This document shows positions 1 through 8,447 of a DNA stretch of 64,000 bases, piece by piece. Positions within the stretch are counted from its first letter, which is position 1. The number at the start of each line of letters is the position of its first letter. The translations under genes were made by a program, and so were the position numbers. The notes beneath the pieces are model-generated. The model saw only the letters and a program-made list of their open reading frames with translations. It did not search any database and was not told the origin of the DNA. The DNA is from Candidatus Equicola faecalis (lineage in GTDB: Bacteria > Bacteroidota > Bacteroidia > Bacteroidales > Bacteroidaceae): NCBI GenBank assembly GCA_018065185.1, contig JAGHTU010000046.1:1-64000 (forward strand), given 5' to 3'.

Positions 1-2145
1 ACTATTCCTAATTCCGTGACAAGTATTGGAGATTATGCATTCGAATATTGTAGTCTCTTGATGTCAATAAATATTCCTAATTCCGTGACAAGTATTGGAG
101 ATGGGGCATTCAGATATTGTAAGGGCTTGACGGCTGTTTACATTAAAGACATTGACAAATGGGCTGAAATAGAGTTTGGCGGTGAGACTGCAAATCCATT
201 ATACTATGCTAAAAAACTTTATCTAAATGGCAAGTTGGTAACGGATGCAAAACTAACATCTGCAACAAAAATTGGTAGTTATGCATTCTACTATTGTAGT
301 GGCTTGACATCAATAGAAATTCCTAATTCCGTGACAAGTCTTGGATATCAGGCATTCAGGTCTTGTAGTGGCTTGACCTCAATAGTAATTCCTAATTCTG
401 TGACAAGTCTTGGAGATTATGCATTCTCTGGCTGTAGTGGCTTGACATCAGTAACGATTGGCAATTCGGTGACAAGTATTGGAGATGGTGCTTTTCGAGA
501 ATGTAGTGGTTTGACATCGGTAACGATTGGCAATTCGGTGACAAGTAGTGGTGATGGTGCTTTTGGTGAATGTAGTGGTTTGACATCAGTAACGATTGGA
601 AATTCGGTGACTAGTATTGGAGATGGGGCATTCTATTGGTGTAGTGGCTTGACATCAGTAACGGTAAAAGCAACGACTCCACCAACATGTGTAAGTACTG
701 CTTTTGACGATGTATATATAAGCCCTGTCACATTAACTGTTCCTATTGGCTATGTGTTGGCATATAAAAAGGCAGATGTGTGGAAAGATTTCGGGACAAT
801 CACAGATGGAGAAGTGGAATTTCCAAAAATAAAAGCAACACAAAAAGAAGCTACACAGACAACAATTACTCTTATGTTGGATTATGACAAAGAGAAGTGT
901 ATCCCATCTGAAGAAATCGGTGTAAAATTGGGCAGTAAATACTATAAGGCAAATTCGGAAGGAATAGTAAAAATTGAACACTGTGCTCCTAATGGAGATG
1001 GAATGGTTTATGGCTATGCGAAATACGGTGGAGAGTATTATGTTTCAGAATTAGGCACCAGTGTCAGCACAAAACCGATAAATTCTGAAATTGCGTTTAG
1101 CGATATCATGGCGAATAAGGCTTTTGTTCGTGGTGTTTATGATATTGGTGATGCACACGTCTATAAGACCACGTTTGAATTGAAGATTCCTACAGAAAAA
1201 GGTTCTTCTTGGACAGGGGAAGAAATAGAGTACAAAAACGACAAGTTTACCCTAATGGGATTGGAGCCTGATACTGAATACGGAGTCTGCTACACGGTGT
1301 ACTATCATTACGGTGAGAACGACGAATATAGTGGCTCCGAATATGATAAACAGTATTTCACCACAGCAAAGCTGAAGATGAAGACACTGAATCCGAAGAA
1401 CGTGTCAAGCACATCTTCTGTGGTGGCAGCAGAGGCGAACATCTCAGACGACGAGACGGGTGCTGGCTTCGAATGGCGCAAATACGATGCACCTGAAAGT
1501 TTGCCGTCAAGCAAGGGAGGTGCCATCGTCTATGACGGACGTATGGAAGGTAAGATAAACAACCTACAGGCAACATATTATAGTGTGCGCCCATACTATG
1601 AAAGTGCATCGGGTAAGGTGTTTTATGGCGAATGGATAACATTTGACCCGACAGACTTTTCATATTTTGAGCCGACTGTCCATACCTATGATTTCCCAGA
1701 AGACCCATCAACAAACTCTGTTGAGGTGCGTGGCTATGTGATGCAAGGCACAGACGATGTGACGGAGCAAGGATTTGAATACTGGAAGACTGGTGGCTCA
1801 AGCCAGCGGAAAATGGCAAGTAATGGTGAGGTGATGAGAGTGCAGGCAACAGGACAGAAGATGATTGCCACGCTGAGAGACCTCGACTACGAGAGTAACT
1901 ATGTGGTGAGGGCATACGTCGTTACTGCCAGTGGCACGGTGTATGGCGAGGAACGCATGTTCACCACTCCTGCAGACCCTACATCAGGCATAAGTGAAGT
2001 GAAAGAAAGTGAGAGCGTCAGCCGTTCATTAAAAGGTATCTACACCTTGGACGGACGGAAGATAGAGCGCATCACCACTCCGGGCATCTATCTCTATAAC
2101 GGAAAGAAGATAATGTTCAAAGCAGGACAGTTGCCTGTGGAGTGA
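1..2145 (+). CDS. BspA-type leucine-rich-repeat surface protein (5' end outside the window)
   Basis: The frame is open from base 1, so the GTG at 16 in the ORF track is internal and the N-terminus lies upstream. Roughly the first 235 visible residues are LRR_5/BspA repeats of 23 residues (SGLTSVTIGNSVTSIGDGAF type), closed by the usual cap with a VPIGYVLAYKKADVWKDFG-like segment. Then come several beta-sandwich, fibronectin-III-like stretches (GLEPDTEYGVCYTV and similar). The last residues (GIYTLDGRKIE, GIYLYNGKKIMFK) match a C-terminal tail common on exported Prevotella proteins. Family members sit at the cell surface and bind host or bacterial ligands; no catalytic motif is seen. The LRR part looks AT-richer than the last 250 codons, suggesting modular assembly. 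A terminator follows directly. Confidence 0.85.
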   Translation, partial: TIPNSVTSIGDYAFEYCSLLMSINIPNSVTSIGDGAFRYCKGLTAVYIKDIDKWAEIEFGGETANPLYYAKKLYLNGKLVTDAKLTSATKIGSYAFYYCSGLTSIEIPNSVTSLGYQAFRSCSGLTSIVIPNSVTSLGDYAFSGCSGLTSVTIGNSVTSIGDGAFRECSGLTSVTIGNSVTSSGDGAFGECSGLTSVTIGNSVTSIGDGAFYWCSGLTSVTVKATTPPTCVSTAFDDVYISPVTLTVPIGYVLAYKKADVWKDFGTITDGEVEFPKIKATQKEATQTTITLMLDYDKEKCIPSEEIGVKLGSKYYKANSEGIVKIEHCAPNGDGMVYGYAKYGGEYYVSELGTSVSTKPINSEIAFSDIMANKAFVRGVYDIGDAHVYKTTFELKIPTEKGSSWTGEEIEYKNDKFTLMGLEPDTEYGVCYTVYYHYGENDEYSGSEYDKQYFTTAKLKMKTLNPKNVSSTSSVVAAEANISDDETGAGFEWRKYDAPESLPSSKGGAIVYDGRMEGKINNLQATYYSVRPYYESASGKVFYGEWITFDPTDFSYFEPTVHTYDFPEDPSTNSVEVRGYVMQGTDDVTEQGFEYWKTGGSSQRKMASNGEVMRVQATGQKMIATLRDLDYESNYVVRAYVVTASGTVYGEERMFTTPADPTSGISEVKESESVSRSLKGIYTLDGRKIERITTPGIYLYNGKKIMFKAGQLPVE
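298..642 (+). repeat. 69-bp coding repeats (23-residue LRR units)
   Basis: The block TGTAGTGGCTTGACATCA recurs with an exact 69-base period, its AGTGG core falling at 298, 367, 436, 505, 574 and 643. Units from 436 onward are nearly identical at the DNA level, so copy number could change by slippage or unequal recombination without breaking the frame. Confidence 0.85.
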
Positions 2146-2181
2146 TATAAAATTTTCCGCTACTCCAGCGACAAATCATTT

Positions 2182-2221
2182 GAGCCAGCTCAAACCGTAT
2201 AGGTTGAGCCGGCTCTTTTTG
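2182..2221 (+). terminator. Rho-independent terminator after the BspA-like gene
   Basis: GAGCCAGCTCAA at 2182-2193 pairs with TTGAGCCGGCTC at 2204-2215 (12-bp stem, one mismatch, 10-base loop), followed directly by TTTTT. It sits 36 bases after the stop codon. Confidence 0.85.
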
Positions 2222-2389
2222 TCACTAAAGTCTGTTGAAAGAGTGGGTAAGATAAAATAGATTTGTGTCTGCTTTCTTTTATTCCCATCGTGTGGGGCGG
2301 GTCTAACCATCACGATGAGAGACGAGACAACTCGATTTGCCCAACGCGTTAGTTAGCGGAGGCTCACGCGTGCGTTAGACAAGACCAAC

Positions 2390-2477
2390 TCGATGGCTCG
2401 ATTCGCTCAAGTTGATGGGTTGATTCAGTAAGGTTGATGGGTTGATTCACTCAACTTGATAGGTTGATTTTTTTGCT
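2390..2477. repeat. Four 22-bp tandem repeats, non-coding
   Basis: Units start at 2390, 2412, 2434 and 2456. The middle two are TTGATGGGTTGATTCAGTAAGG and a variant ending CACTCAAC; the outer two are more diverged. Each unit contains two TTGAT/TCGAT half-sites 8 bases apart. No spacers, so this is not a CRISPR. No open frame crosses it convincingly. Confidence 0.75.
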
Positions 2478-2509
2478 TTCTCGCAAAGGTTGACTTTTCC
2501 TGATTTTAG

Positions 2510-2643
2510 TAGACACTTTTTCGTTAGTTAAACTGAATCTATAGACATCGTTTCTTTACTTGTTCTAATTTACTAGACAATGTTTGTTTTTCTATTCTGA
2601 TTCAATAGACACACATGAAAAAGTTGTACTACTTAAGTGGACA
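2510..2643. repeat. 32-bp periodic TAGACA repeat
   Basis: TAGACA occurs at 2510, 2542, 2574 and 2606, each exactly 32 bases apart, and a fifth, TGGACA, keeps the phase at 2638. The interval between is loosely conserved (GTTT-TTT, then TTCTGATT-like). The array reaches the region just upstream of recO. Its function is unknown. Confidence 0.65.
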
Positions 2644-2851
2644 TTTGATGTCTTCTGCAAAGATACATTATTTTCTTCAGCTGTGGTTTCATCATTGGCG
2701 TACAATTTATTCTTATACATCTTCATCTGTCCTTCCCTTATGTAAGCCTGTAACAGAACCTATTTTTAAGACTTTTATCCTGAAGTCGGGAAAATTCACT
2801 AACTTGCACCCTATATCTAATGACCATAAGGTTTACGAAACAGACAGAAGA
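2644..2851. other. Non-coding stretch between the 32-bp array and recO
   Basis: The frame is open back to an ATG at 2615 in the ORF track, but the encoded 79 residues look nothing like a RecO N-terminus, so I treat them as untranslated. No clear TAnnTTTG promoter element was found. Confidence 0.4.
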
Positions 2852-3427
2852 ATGTTTATTCAGACAGAGGCGGTGTTTATAAATGCGGTGAAATATGGTG
2901 ATGAGTCTGTCATCCTCACTTTTTTCACACAGAAGGAAGGTCTGTTGGCTTTCACATCCAGACGGCGTGTAAAACTTATGCCGTTGAGCATCGTGGAGAT
3001 AACTTTCGATTATCGTAGCAACCGCCATATACAATACATCAGAGAGATGCGCACCATACAGCCTTTGGGTAAAGTGTTTGCTGACCCGACGCGCACGGCT
3101 GTGGTGATGTTCCTCTCCGAAGTGCTACGGTATGCACTGAAAGGTGAGAAGCAGAATTTGGAACTATATGATTTCCTTCATTTCTCCATACAAAGTCTGG
3201 AAGATGAGCAAGAACATCATGCCAACTTCCATATAGACTTTCTTCTAAATCTCTTAAGCCATCTGGGATATGACCCACAGTTTGACGAGAGCCTACAGAA
3301 AAATCCCCATATAACTAATCACGATGAGCGCAATAGCTATACGGAGATTCTTATCGGTTATTACCGCTCTCATCTGCCAGCATTCCCAAATATAAACTCC
3401 TTGGAAGTGCTGAAGGCAATTTTCTAA
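2852..3427 (+). CDS. recO: DNA repair protein RecO, short form
   Basis: RecO binds DNA and, with RecR, loads RecA on SSB-coated single strands in RecF-pathway repair. I place the start at ATG 2852 (MFIQTEAVFINAVKYGDES), where the OB-fold N-terminal domain begins; the ORF track start at 2615 adds 79 unrelated residues. The C-terminus (YYRSHLPAFPNINSLEVLKAIF) is the usual Bacteroidales ending. The resulting 191 residues are about 50 fewer than I expect for the family: the segment between HLGYDPQFDESLQK and the final helix is almost absent, so the middle of the C-terminal domain appears deleted. The stop overlaps the end of convergent ftsZ by 4 bases. Confidence 0.82.
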   Translation: MFIQTEAVFINAVKYGDESVILTFFTQKEGLLAFTSRRRVKLMPLSIVEITFDYRSNRHIQYIREMRTIQPLGKVFADPTRTAVVMFLSEVLRYALKGEKQNLELYDFLHFSIQSLEDEQEHHANFHIDFLLNLLSHLGYDPQFDESLQKNPHITNHDERNSYTEILIGYYRSHLPAFPNINSLEVLKAIF

Positions 3428-4731
3428 TCAAAAAGTATCATGCCCGAGCTCTGTTGCTTTTGAGCATTGTCGCGGATTGTCTTTATATCATCCAGCGAGC
3501 GTTTATAGGTTGGCGAATTATTTACCTGGTCAATGATGAAATCATTATCCAATTCATCATTGTTGAAGACGAACACCTTAGGGGATTGTTTTGTTGGGGT
3601 GTTATTGTTCGGTCCATAATACTGTTCGCGCCGTGCACGGCGGTCTGCCTCTTCCTGTTCGAGTTCTGCACGGCGTTCAGCATCCATCTCTTCCATTTGC
3701 TTCTTACGTGCTTCCATACCCGAGACACTATCCAGTCCGTAACCAGTTGCTATTATGGTGACTTTAACGCGACGTCCGAGAGAAGGGTCAACAGCAAGTC
3801 CCCACTTTATTTCAAAGTCATCAAACTTTGTCATAAAGTTATGCACGTCTCCCATTTCCTCCATCGTCAGTCCTCCCTGTGAATCGCCACCATTACTGAA
3901 CGAGATGGAAAGCAGGATTTTCTTTGACGAGAAGATATCGTTATGGTTGAGCAATGGAGAATTGAGAGCATCCTCAATGGCGCGCTTCACACGTCCTTCA
4001 CCCTCTGCATAACCGGTACTCATGATTGCCACACCACCATCCTGAAGCACGGTCTTAACATCGTTAAAATCGAGGTTTATCAGTCCATGCACCGTGATGA
4101 GTTCTGCGATGCTCTTGGCTGCTACCGAAAGCGTATCGTCGGCTTTGGCAAAAGCATCAATAAGGTTGAGCTGTGGATAAATCTCGCGCAGACGCTCATT
4201 GTTAATCACGAGCATAGCATCAACGGTTTTCGACATCTGTTCAACGCCGGAAAGAGCCTGATCTATCTTTTTCTCACCCTCAAAACGGAATGGTATTGTT
4301 ACTATACCTACCGTCAGGATGCCCATCTCCTTGGAGATATTGGCAATGACAGGAGCGGCTCCCGTACCCGTACCGCCACCCATTCCGGCTGTGATGAATG
4401 CCATACGCGTGCCGTCCGACAACATATTGCGTATGTCCTGCTCGCTCTCAATAGCGGCAGCGCGCGCTTTCTCCGGTCTGTTCCCAGCCCCGAGTCCTTC
4501 AGTACCGAGTTGGAGTTTTACAGGTACATTCGAGTCGGAGAGTGCCTGATTATCGGTGTTGCACAATGCAAAGGAAACATCATGGATACCCTCATGGTAC
4601 ATGTGATTCACAGCATTTCCGCCACCACCACCTACACCTATCACTTTAATTATACTATGGTCGCCTGTCTTTGGTCCAAAGTCAATAACGTCCGGTCTGT
4701 TCATATCGTTATGTTCTTTATTATCATTCAT
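3424..4731 (-). CDS. ftsZ: Cell division protein FtsZ
   Basis: Tubulin-like GTPase that forms the Z-ring at midcell. Visible motifs are the N-terminal GVGGGGGNAVNHM loop, the G-box GMGGGTGTGAAPVIA and the T7 catalytic loop NLDFNDVKTVLQDGG. The tail beyond about residue 330 is a charged linker ending QQSSGMILFD. I use ATG 4731 (MNDNKEHND), 7 bases after the ftsA stop; the longer track start at 4758 overlaps ftsA by 20 bases and cannot be excluded. Last gene of the dcw cluster; it runs tail-to-tail into recO with no terminator hairpin seen. Confidence 0.95.
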   Translation of the reverse strand: MNDNKEHNDMNRPDVIDFGPKTGDHSIIKVIGVGGGGGNAVNHMYHEGIHDVSFALCNTDNQALSDSNVPVKLQLGTEGLGAGNRPEKARAAAIESEQDIRNMLSDGTRMAFITAGMGGGTGTGAAPVIANISKEMGILTVGIVTIPFRFEGEKKIDQALSGVEQMSKTVDAMLVINNERLREIYPQLNLIDAFAKADDTLSVAAKSIAELITVHGLINLDFNDVKTVLQDGGVAIMSTGYAEGEGRVKRAIEDALNSPLLNHNDIFSSKKILLSISFSNGGDSQGGLTMEEMGDVHNFMTKFDDFEIKWGLAVDPSLGRRVKVTIIATGYGLDSVSGMEARKKQMEEMDAERRAELEQEEADRRARREQYYGPNNNTPTKQSPKVFVFNNDELDNDFIIDQVNNSPTYKRSLDDIKTIRDNAQKQQSSGMILFD

Positions 4732-4738
4732 AGTCGTA

Positions 4739-6205
4739 TTATTTTTCCTCATCCTCATCTTTTATCATACCCTTCAAGATGTTCCAAAATCCGCGCAGGC
4801 CACCATTCTTTTCGGGGTCGACAAATTCTTCTTCGTCAGGTGTTTTCTCCTCTATCGGTTCGTTATGGTCTTTTAGAGTTGCTGCGACATTTGAAGGTTG
4901 CTGTACGTTGACATATTCCTCACGCTGTTCTTTAGTTGGTTGTATCTGAGGTCTCTCTATCCTAACATTCGATGAGTCAGGCACAGATGATGATGCTTCG
5001 TCTTCTGTTGAACCAACATCTATTCCTGCACCGAAAATATCATCATTACCGAATTCTGCACCAGCACAGTTTTCCGTCCCCTTTGCCATCAAACCGATGA
5101 TGGTATTGTGCATACCGTCATTGAAGTCTTCATCTTCAATCTTCGTAATAATCTGTGATGCCACCTTACGCGCAAAACGGATTTTTGATGTGTGCAAGAT
5201 TTCTGATATAGCAGTATCGATCTGAGGCATATTTGCACCACCACCAGTGATGACGAAACCGGAACTGAGCTTATCCTTATAGGCTTCTGGAATCTGGGTA
5301 CGCACATTCTCCAATATCTCCGCCATACGCGCATAGACAACATTTGAGAGCACTCCATTCGTTATCTCATCACCTGTATTGATGCTTATTGTCTGTTGCT
5401 CCTGCCCATTCCCGTCACCACTACGATAAGCGCTGGCATGGCGTATTTTCACCCATTCAGCCTCTTCGTCATCAACACAGAGTGAAGTAATGTCACGGGT
5501 AATGTCATTTCCTCCGATAGGAATCACCACAAGATGACGCATTATGTTCTTATAATAGATGGCAACAGTGGTGGTGTCGGCACCAAAATCCACGAGTGCA
5601 CAACCCATCCGTTTCTCCGTTTCAGACAATATGGCATCAGCCAACGCCTGCGGTGAAAGAATCACCTCTGCAAGCGGTACTCCTGCAGCAGCAAGGCATT
5701 TGTTTATGCTACGGTAGAACGACTGGCGTGAGACAATGTTGAGGAATGCTCCTTCTATATGTGTACACTCTATGCCGACAGGGTCTGTCTGATACTGATT
5801 GTCCACCTTATATTCCTGTACGCTACATTCCAACAGTTCCTTTCCATCATAATCTACAGCCCAATTGGTGTCCATTAGATTATCTATCAACATCTGTGTG
5901 ATCTTCGTATCGGTAGGGAAATCACGTACAATGGTATTCATGACACCACAGACAGACTGACCGCCAATTCCTACATACACTTTCTTGATACGTGTTTTGA
6001 GATTGGAAGAAAGTGTTTCTATAATACTGCGTATTGCCTCTGCCGTCCTGTCAATATTATAGACATAACCCTTATGGATAAAGGAAGACGAACTCTCTTT
6101 GGCATAAGCAAGTACACCTATACTTCCGTCTGCATTTTTCTTTCCGGCAATACCCCTCACAAACGAGGACCCTAATTCAATCGCTACTACGAAATCTTTT
6201 GCCAT
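4739..6205 (-). CDS. ftsA: Cell division protein FtsA
   Basis: Actin-fold ATPase that tethers FtsZ to the membrane and recruits later divisome proteins. The N-terminus (VVAIELGSSFVRGIAGKK) is the phosphate-1 segment, GCALVDFGADTTTVAIY the phosphate-2 segment and FVITGGGANMPQID the adenosine segment. After an acidic, low-complexity stretch the C-terminus has an amphipathic helix (GLRGFWNILKGMIKDE), the expected membrane-targeting sequence. At 488 residues it is longer than the E. coli protein, as usual for Bacteroidetes, because of the linker. It lies between ftsQ (37-base gap) and ftsZ. Confidence 0.95.
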   Translation of the reverse strand: MAKDFVVAIELGSSFVRGIAGKKNADGSIGVLAYAKESSSSFIHKGYVYNIDRTAEAIRSIIETLSSNLKTRIKKVYVGIGGQSVCGVMNTIVRDFPTDTKITQMLIDNLMDTNWAVDYDGKELLECSVQEYKVDNQYQTDPVGIECTHIEGAFLNIVSRQSFYRSINKCLAAAGVPLAEVILSPQALADAILSETEKRMGCALVDFGADTTTVAIYYKNIMRHLVVIPIGGNDITRDITSLCVDDEEAEWVKIRHASAYRSGDGNGQEQQTISINTGDEITNGVLSNVVYARMAEILENVRTQIPEAYKDKLSSGFVITGGGANMPQIDTAISEILHTSKIRFARKVASQIITKIEDEDFNDGMHNTIIGLMAKGTENCAGAEFGNDDIFGAGIDVGSTEDEASSSVPDSSNVRIERPQIQPTKEQREEYVNVQQPSNVAATLKDHNEPIEEKTPDEEEFVDPEKNGGLRGFWNILKGMIKDEDEEK

Positions 6206-6242
6206 AAATCCTGATATTTTGAAATGTATTATTATTCTATAA

Positions 6243-7079
6243 TTATATTATATCCTTTTCTTTCGGTTTCAAAGTCTCATCAGCTACAGATTGTTCTTCT
6301 TTCACAGACTCTATTTTTGATTCATTATGATGCCGACGACATATTATCTGATTCAGAAATTCCACCGAGATATAGTCATATTTATCCCAACCTATTTTAT
6401 TAAGACCATAGACATAAAACTTCCTCAACCGTTCCAATTTCTTTGCCACATCCACAGGCTTACCTATATATATTATATGATTCCCAATGCGAGGCACCAA
6501 TTCCACATCCCCTGACGGCAATACATGCACTTGCTCTATCAGATCCTTCCAGACGTTGTCAGAGACAAGGACATTTCCCAACTGTTTGAGGTAAGTGCGC
6601 AAATATTTTGGCGATATTTTGCCTGTGGCAACGATAATGTCCGTCACATAAGGCACTCCTATGAGAGCCTTTCCTGTATTGTCTAGATAATAATCACGCC
6701 CATCATCACTCATAACATGGAGAATGGTGGTGCGTTGCACGATGTCAATACAGAATGTGTTTGATGGAGAGATATAACATTCTGCCTTCTCAATGAGCGG
6801 GTCCTGCCGTAGGAAAGTCTCTATCTGCCTTGTATCTATCTCACTGACGGGTTTGTCTATCGGATTCAATCCATGTGCATCCAAAAGAGCACGAATCTCA
6901 GATGATGTAAACAGACCATCAGTGACATTTTCAGAAATGTTTATCTGAAGATTTGAACACATATCAACCCTATTCGGACGCAAAGAGATGCACCCTGCCA
7001 TCACGCAAATGATATACCCTAAGAGTATCGCATCTACGAATACATAAAGAAAGGTTTTTATGAGTTCACGATGTTCCAT
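6243..7079 (-). CDS. ftsQ: Cell division protein FtsQ
   Basis: Bitopic divisome protein linking early and late division proteins. It has a short cytoplasmic start, one membrane helix at about residues 8-28 (TFLYVFVDAILLGYIICVM) and a periplasmic POTRA-like region (EIRALLDAHGLNPIDK to PLIEKAECYI), then the beta domain. Identification rests on this architecture and on position between murC and ftsA; FtsQ sequences diverge strongly. It starts 1 base after the murC stop. The lysine/glutamate-rich tail (ESVKEEQSVADETLKPKEK) has no known role. Confidence 0.85.
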   Translation of the reverse strand: MEHRELIKTFLYVFVDAILLGYIICVMAGCISLRPNRVDMCSNLQINISENVTDGLFTSSEIRALLDAHGLNPIDKPVSEIDTRQIETFLRQDPLIEKAECYISPSNTFCIDIVQRTTILHVMSDDGRDYYLDNTGKALIGVPYVTDIIVATGKISPKYLRTYLKQLGNVLVSDNVWKDLIEQVHVLPSGDVELVPRIGNHIIYIGKPVDVAKKLERLRKFYVYGLNKIGWDKYDYISVEFLNQIICRRHHNESKIESVKEEQSVADETLKPKEKDII

Positions 7080-7080
7080 A

Positions 7081-8445
7081 CTATCCTTTTTGTTGCAATA
7101 TATCTGTTATCTCCGGCACAAGACGATCAAGATCACCGGCACCAAGTACGACAAGCACATCAAACTTTTTGTCCACTACCACCTGTAGTACCTCATCACG
7201 CTTTATACTCATCTTCTGCACACCATCACGCAAATTATCATATATCAACTGTGAGGAGACGCCCTCTATCGGTTCCTCACGTGCAGGATAGATGTCGGTA
7301 AGAATCACTTCATCGAAAAGACCCAATGCCTTCGCAAAATCGAGATAGAAATCACGTGTGCGTGTATATAAGTGAGGTTGGAATATAGCCGACACTTTCC
7401 TGTCAGGATAAATCTCTTTTAGGCTCTTTGCACTCTGCATAATCTCCTTCGGATGATGTGCATAGTCTGTCAGGAAAACCATATCCTTACGTCTTATCTT
7501 GAAATCGAACCTGCGGTCAACACCAGAGAATGTAGCCATGCCATGACGTATCTCGTCGGCAGAACAGCCACAAAGTTGAGCAAGTGCCATGGCGGCAACA
7601 CCATTGTCAATATTAACAGGTATAGGTTGACCTAGTCGGATGTGAGGGATATTCTCTATCGGAGAAACGAAATCAAACATTATCTCACCATTTGCAATAG
7701 AGATATTTTCAGCATGGAAATCACCTTTATTGCGACTATACTCATACACCCTCACTCCCTCACGGACATCAGGTTTCATCTCAAGATCTGTGTGTATCAC
7801 GAGTGCACCGCCCGTTTGGATAAGAGACGTATAATGGCGGAAACTCTCAAGATATGCCTCCTTTGTACCATATATATCCAGATGATCAGGGTCAGTGGAA
7901 GTGACAGCCGTTATGAACGGACGAAGATGATGGAACGAACGGTCGAACTCATCAGCCTCAATAACGACATAATCACTTTCACTCAATATGTAATTTGTAC
8001 CATAATCTTTTGATATCCCTCCGAGGAATGCATTACAATCTACATGACTCTGATGGAGGATGTGAGCCACCATAGTAGATGTAGTGGTCTTTCCGTGTGT
8101 TCCTGCCACACACACACCTTTATGGGCATGTGTCAGTGTGCCCAGCACCTGAGCACGTTTCTGCAAGTCAAAACCATTTTCACGGAAGAACGTCAGTTCA
8201 TTATGGTCTGCTGGAATAGCAGGAGTATAAACAACAAGCGTAGAATCCTTCTTTCTGCATTCATCAGGTATCAACGCCACATCGTCATCATAATGGATAT
8301 GCATTCCTTCCCCCTCAAGTGCCTGCGTCAAAGAAGAAGGCACTCTGTCGTAACCTGCAACAAAGAGATTCTTATGCAGGAAATAGCGTGCTAATGCACT
8401 CATCCCTATTCCTCCAGCTCCTATGAAATATACTGCTTCTATCAT
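7081..8445 (-). CDS. murC: UDP-N-acetylmuramate--L-alanine ligase MurC
   Basis: Cytoplasmic Mur ligase adding L-Ala to UDP-MurNAc, with ATP hydrolysis. The N-terminal Rossmann-like substrate domain starts MIEAVYFIGAGGIGMSALA; the ATP loop is GTHGKTTTSTMVAHI; the third domain holds FQPHLYTRTRDFYLDF. I start at ATG 8445, 2 bases after the murG stop; the track start at 8451 is a TTG inside murG. About 454 residues, normal length. Part of the continuous dcw operon. Confidence 0.95.
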   Translation of the reverse strand: MIEAVYFIGAGGIGMSALARYFLHKNLFVAGYDRVPSSLTQALEGEGMHIHYDDDVALIPDECRKKDSTLVVYTPAIPADHNELTFFRENGFDLQKRAQVLGTLTHAHKGVCVAGTHGKTTTSTMVAHILHQSHVDCNAFLGGISKDYGTNYILSESDYVVIEADEFDRSFHHLRPFITAVTSTDPDHLDIYGTKEAYLESFRHYTSLIQTGGALVIHTDLEMKPDVREGVRVYEYSRNKGDFHAENISIANGEIMFDFVSPIENIPHIRLGQPIPVNIDNGVAAMALAQLCGCSADEIRHGMATFSGVDRRFDFKIRRKDMVFLTDYAHHPKEIMQSAKSLKEIYPDRKVSAIFQPHLYTRTRDFYLDFAKALGLFDEVILTDIYPAREEPIEGVSSQLIYDNLRDGVQKMSIKRDEVLQVVVDKKFDVLVVLGAGDLDRLVPEITDILQQKG

Positions 8446-8447
8446 TA

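Noticed and set aside
2615-2851. N-terminal extension of RecO from the track start
   Set aside because: The 79 residues match no RecO N-terminus and overlap the 32-bp repeat array; ATG 2852 fits the family.
3943-4911. 322-residue plus-strand ORF opposite ftsZ/ftsA
   Set aside because: Antisense shadow of two certain genes; low-complexity translation with no recognisable domain.
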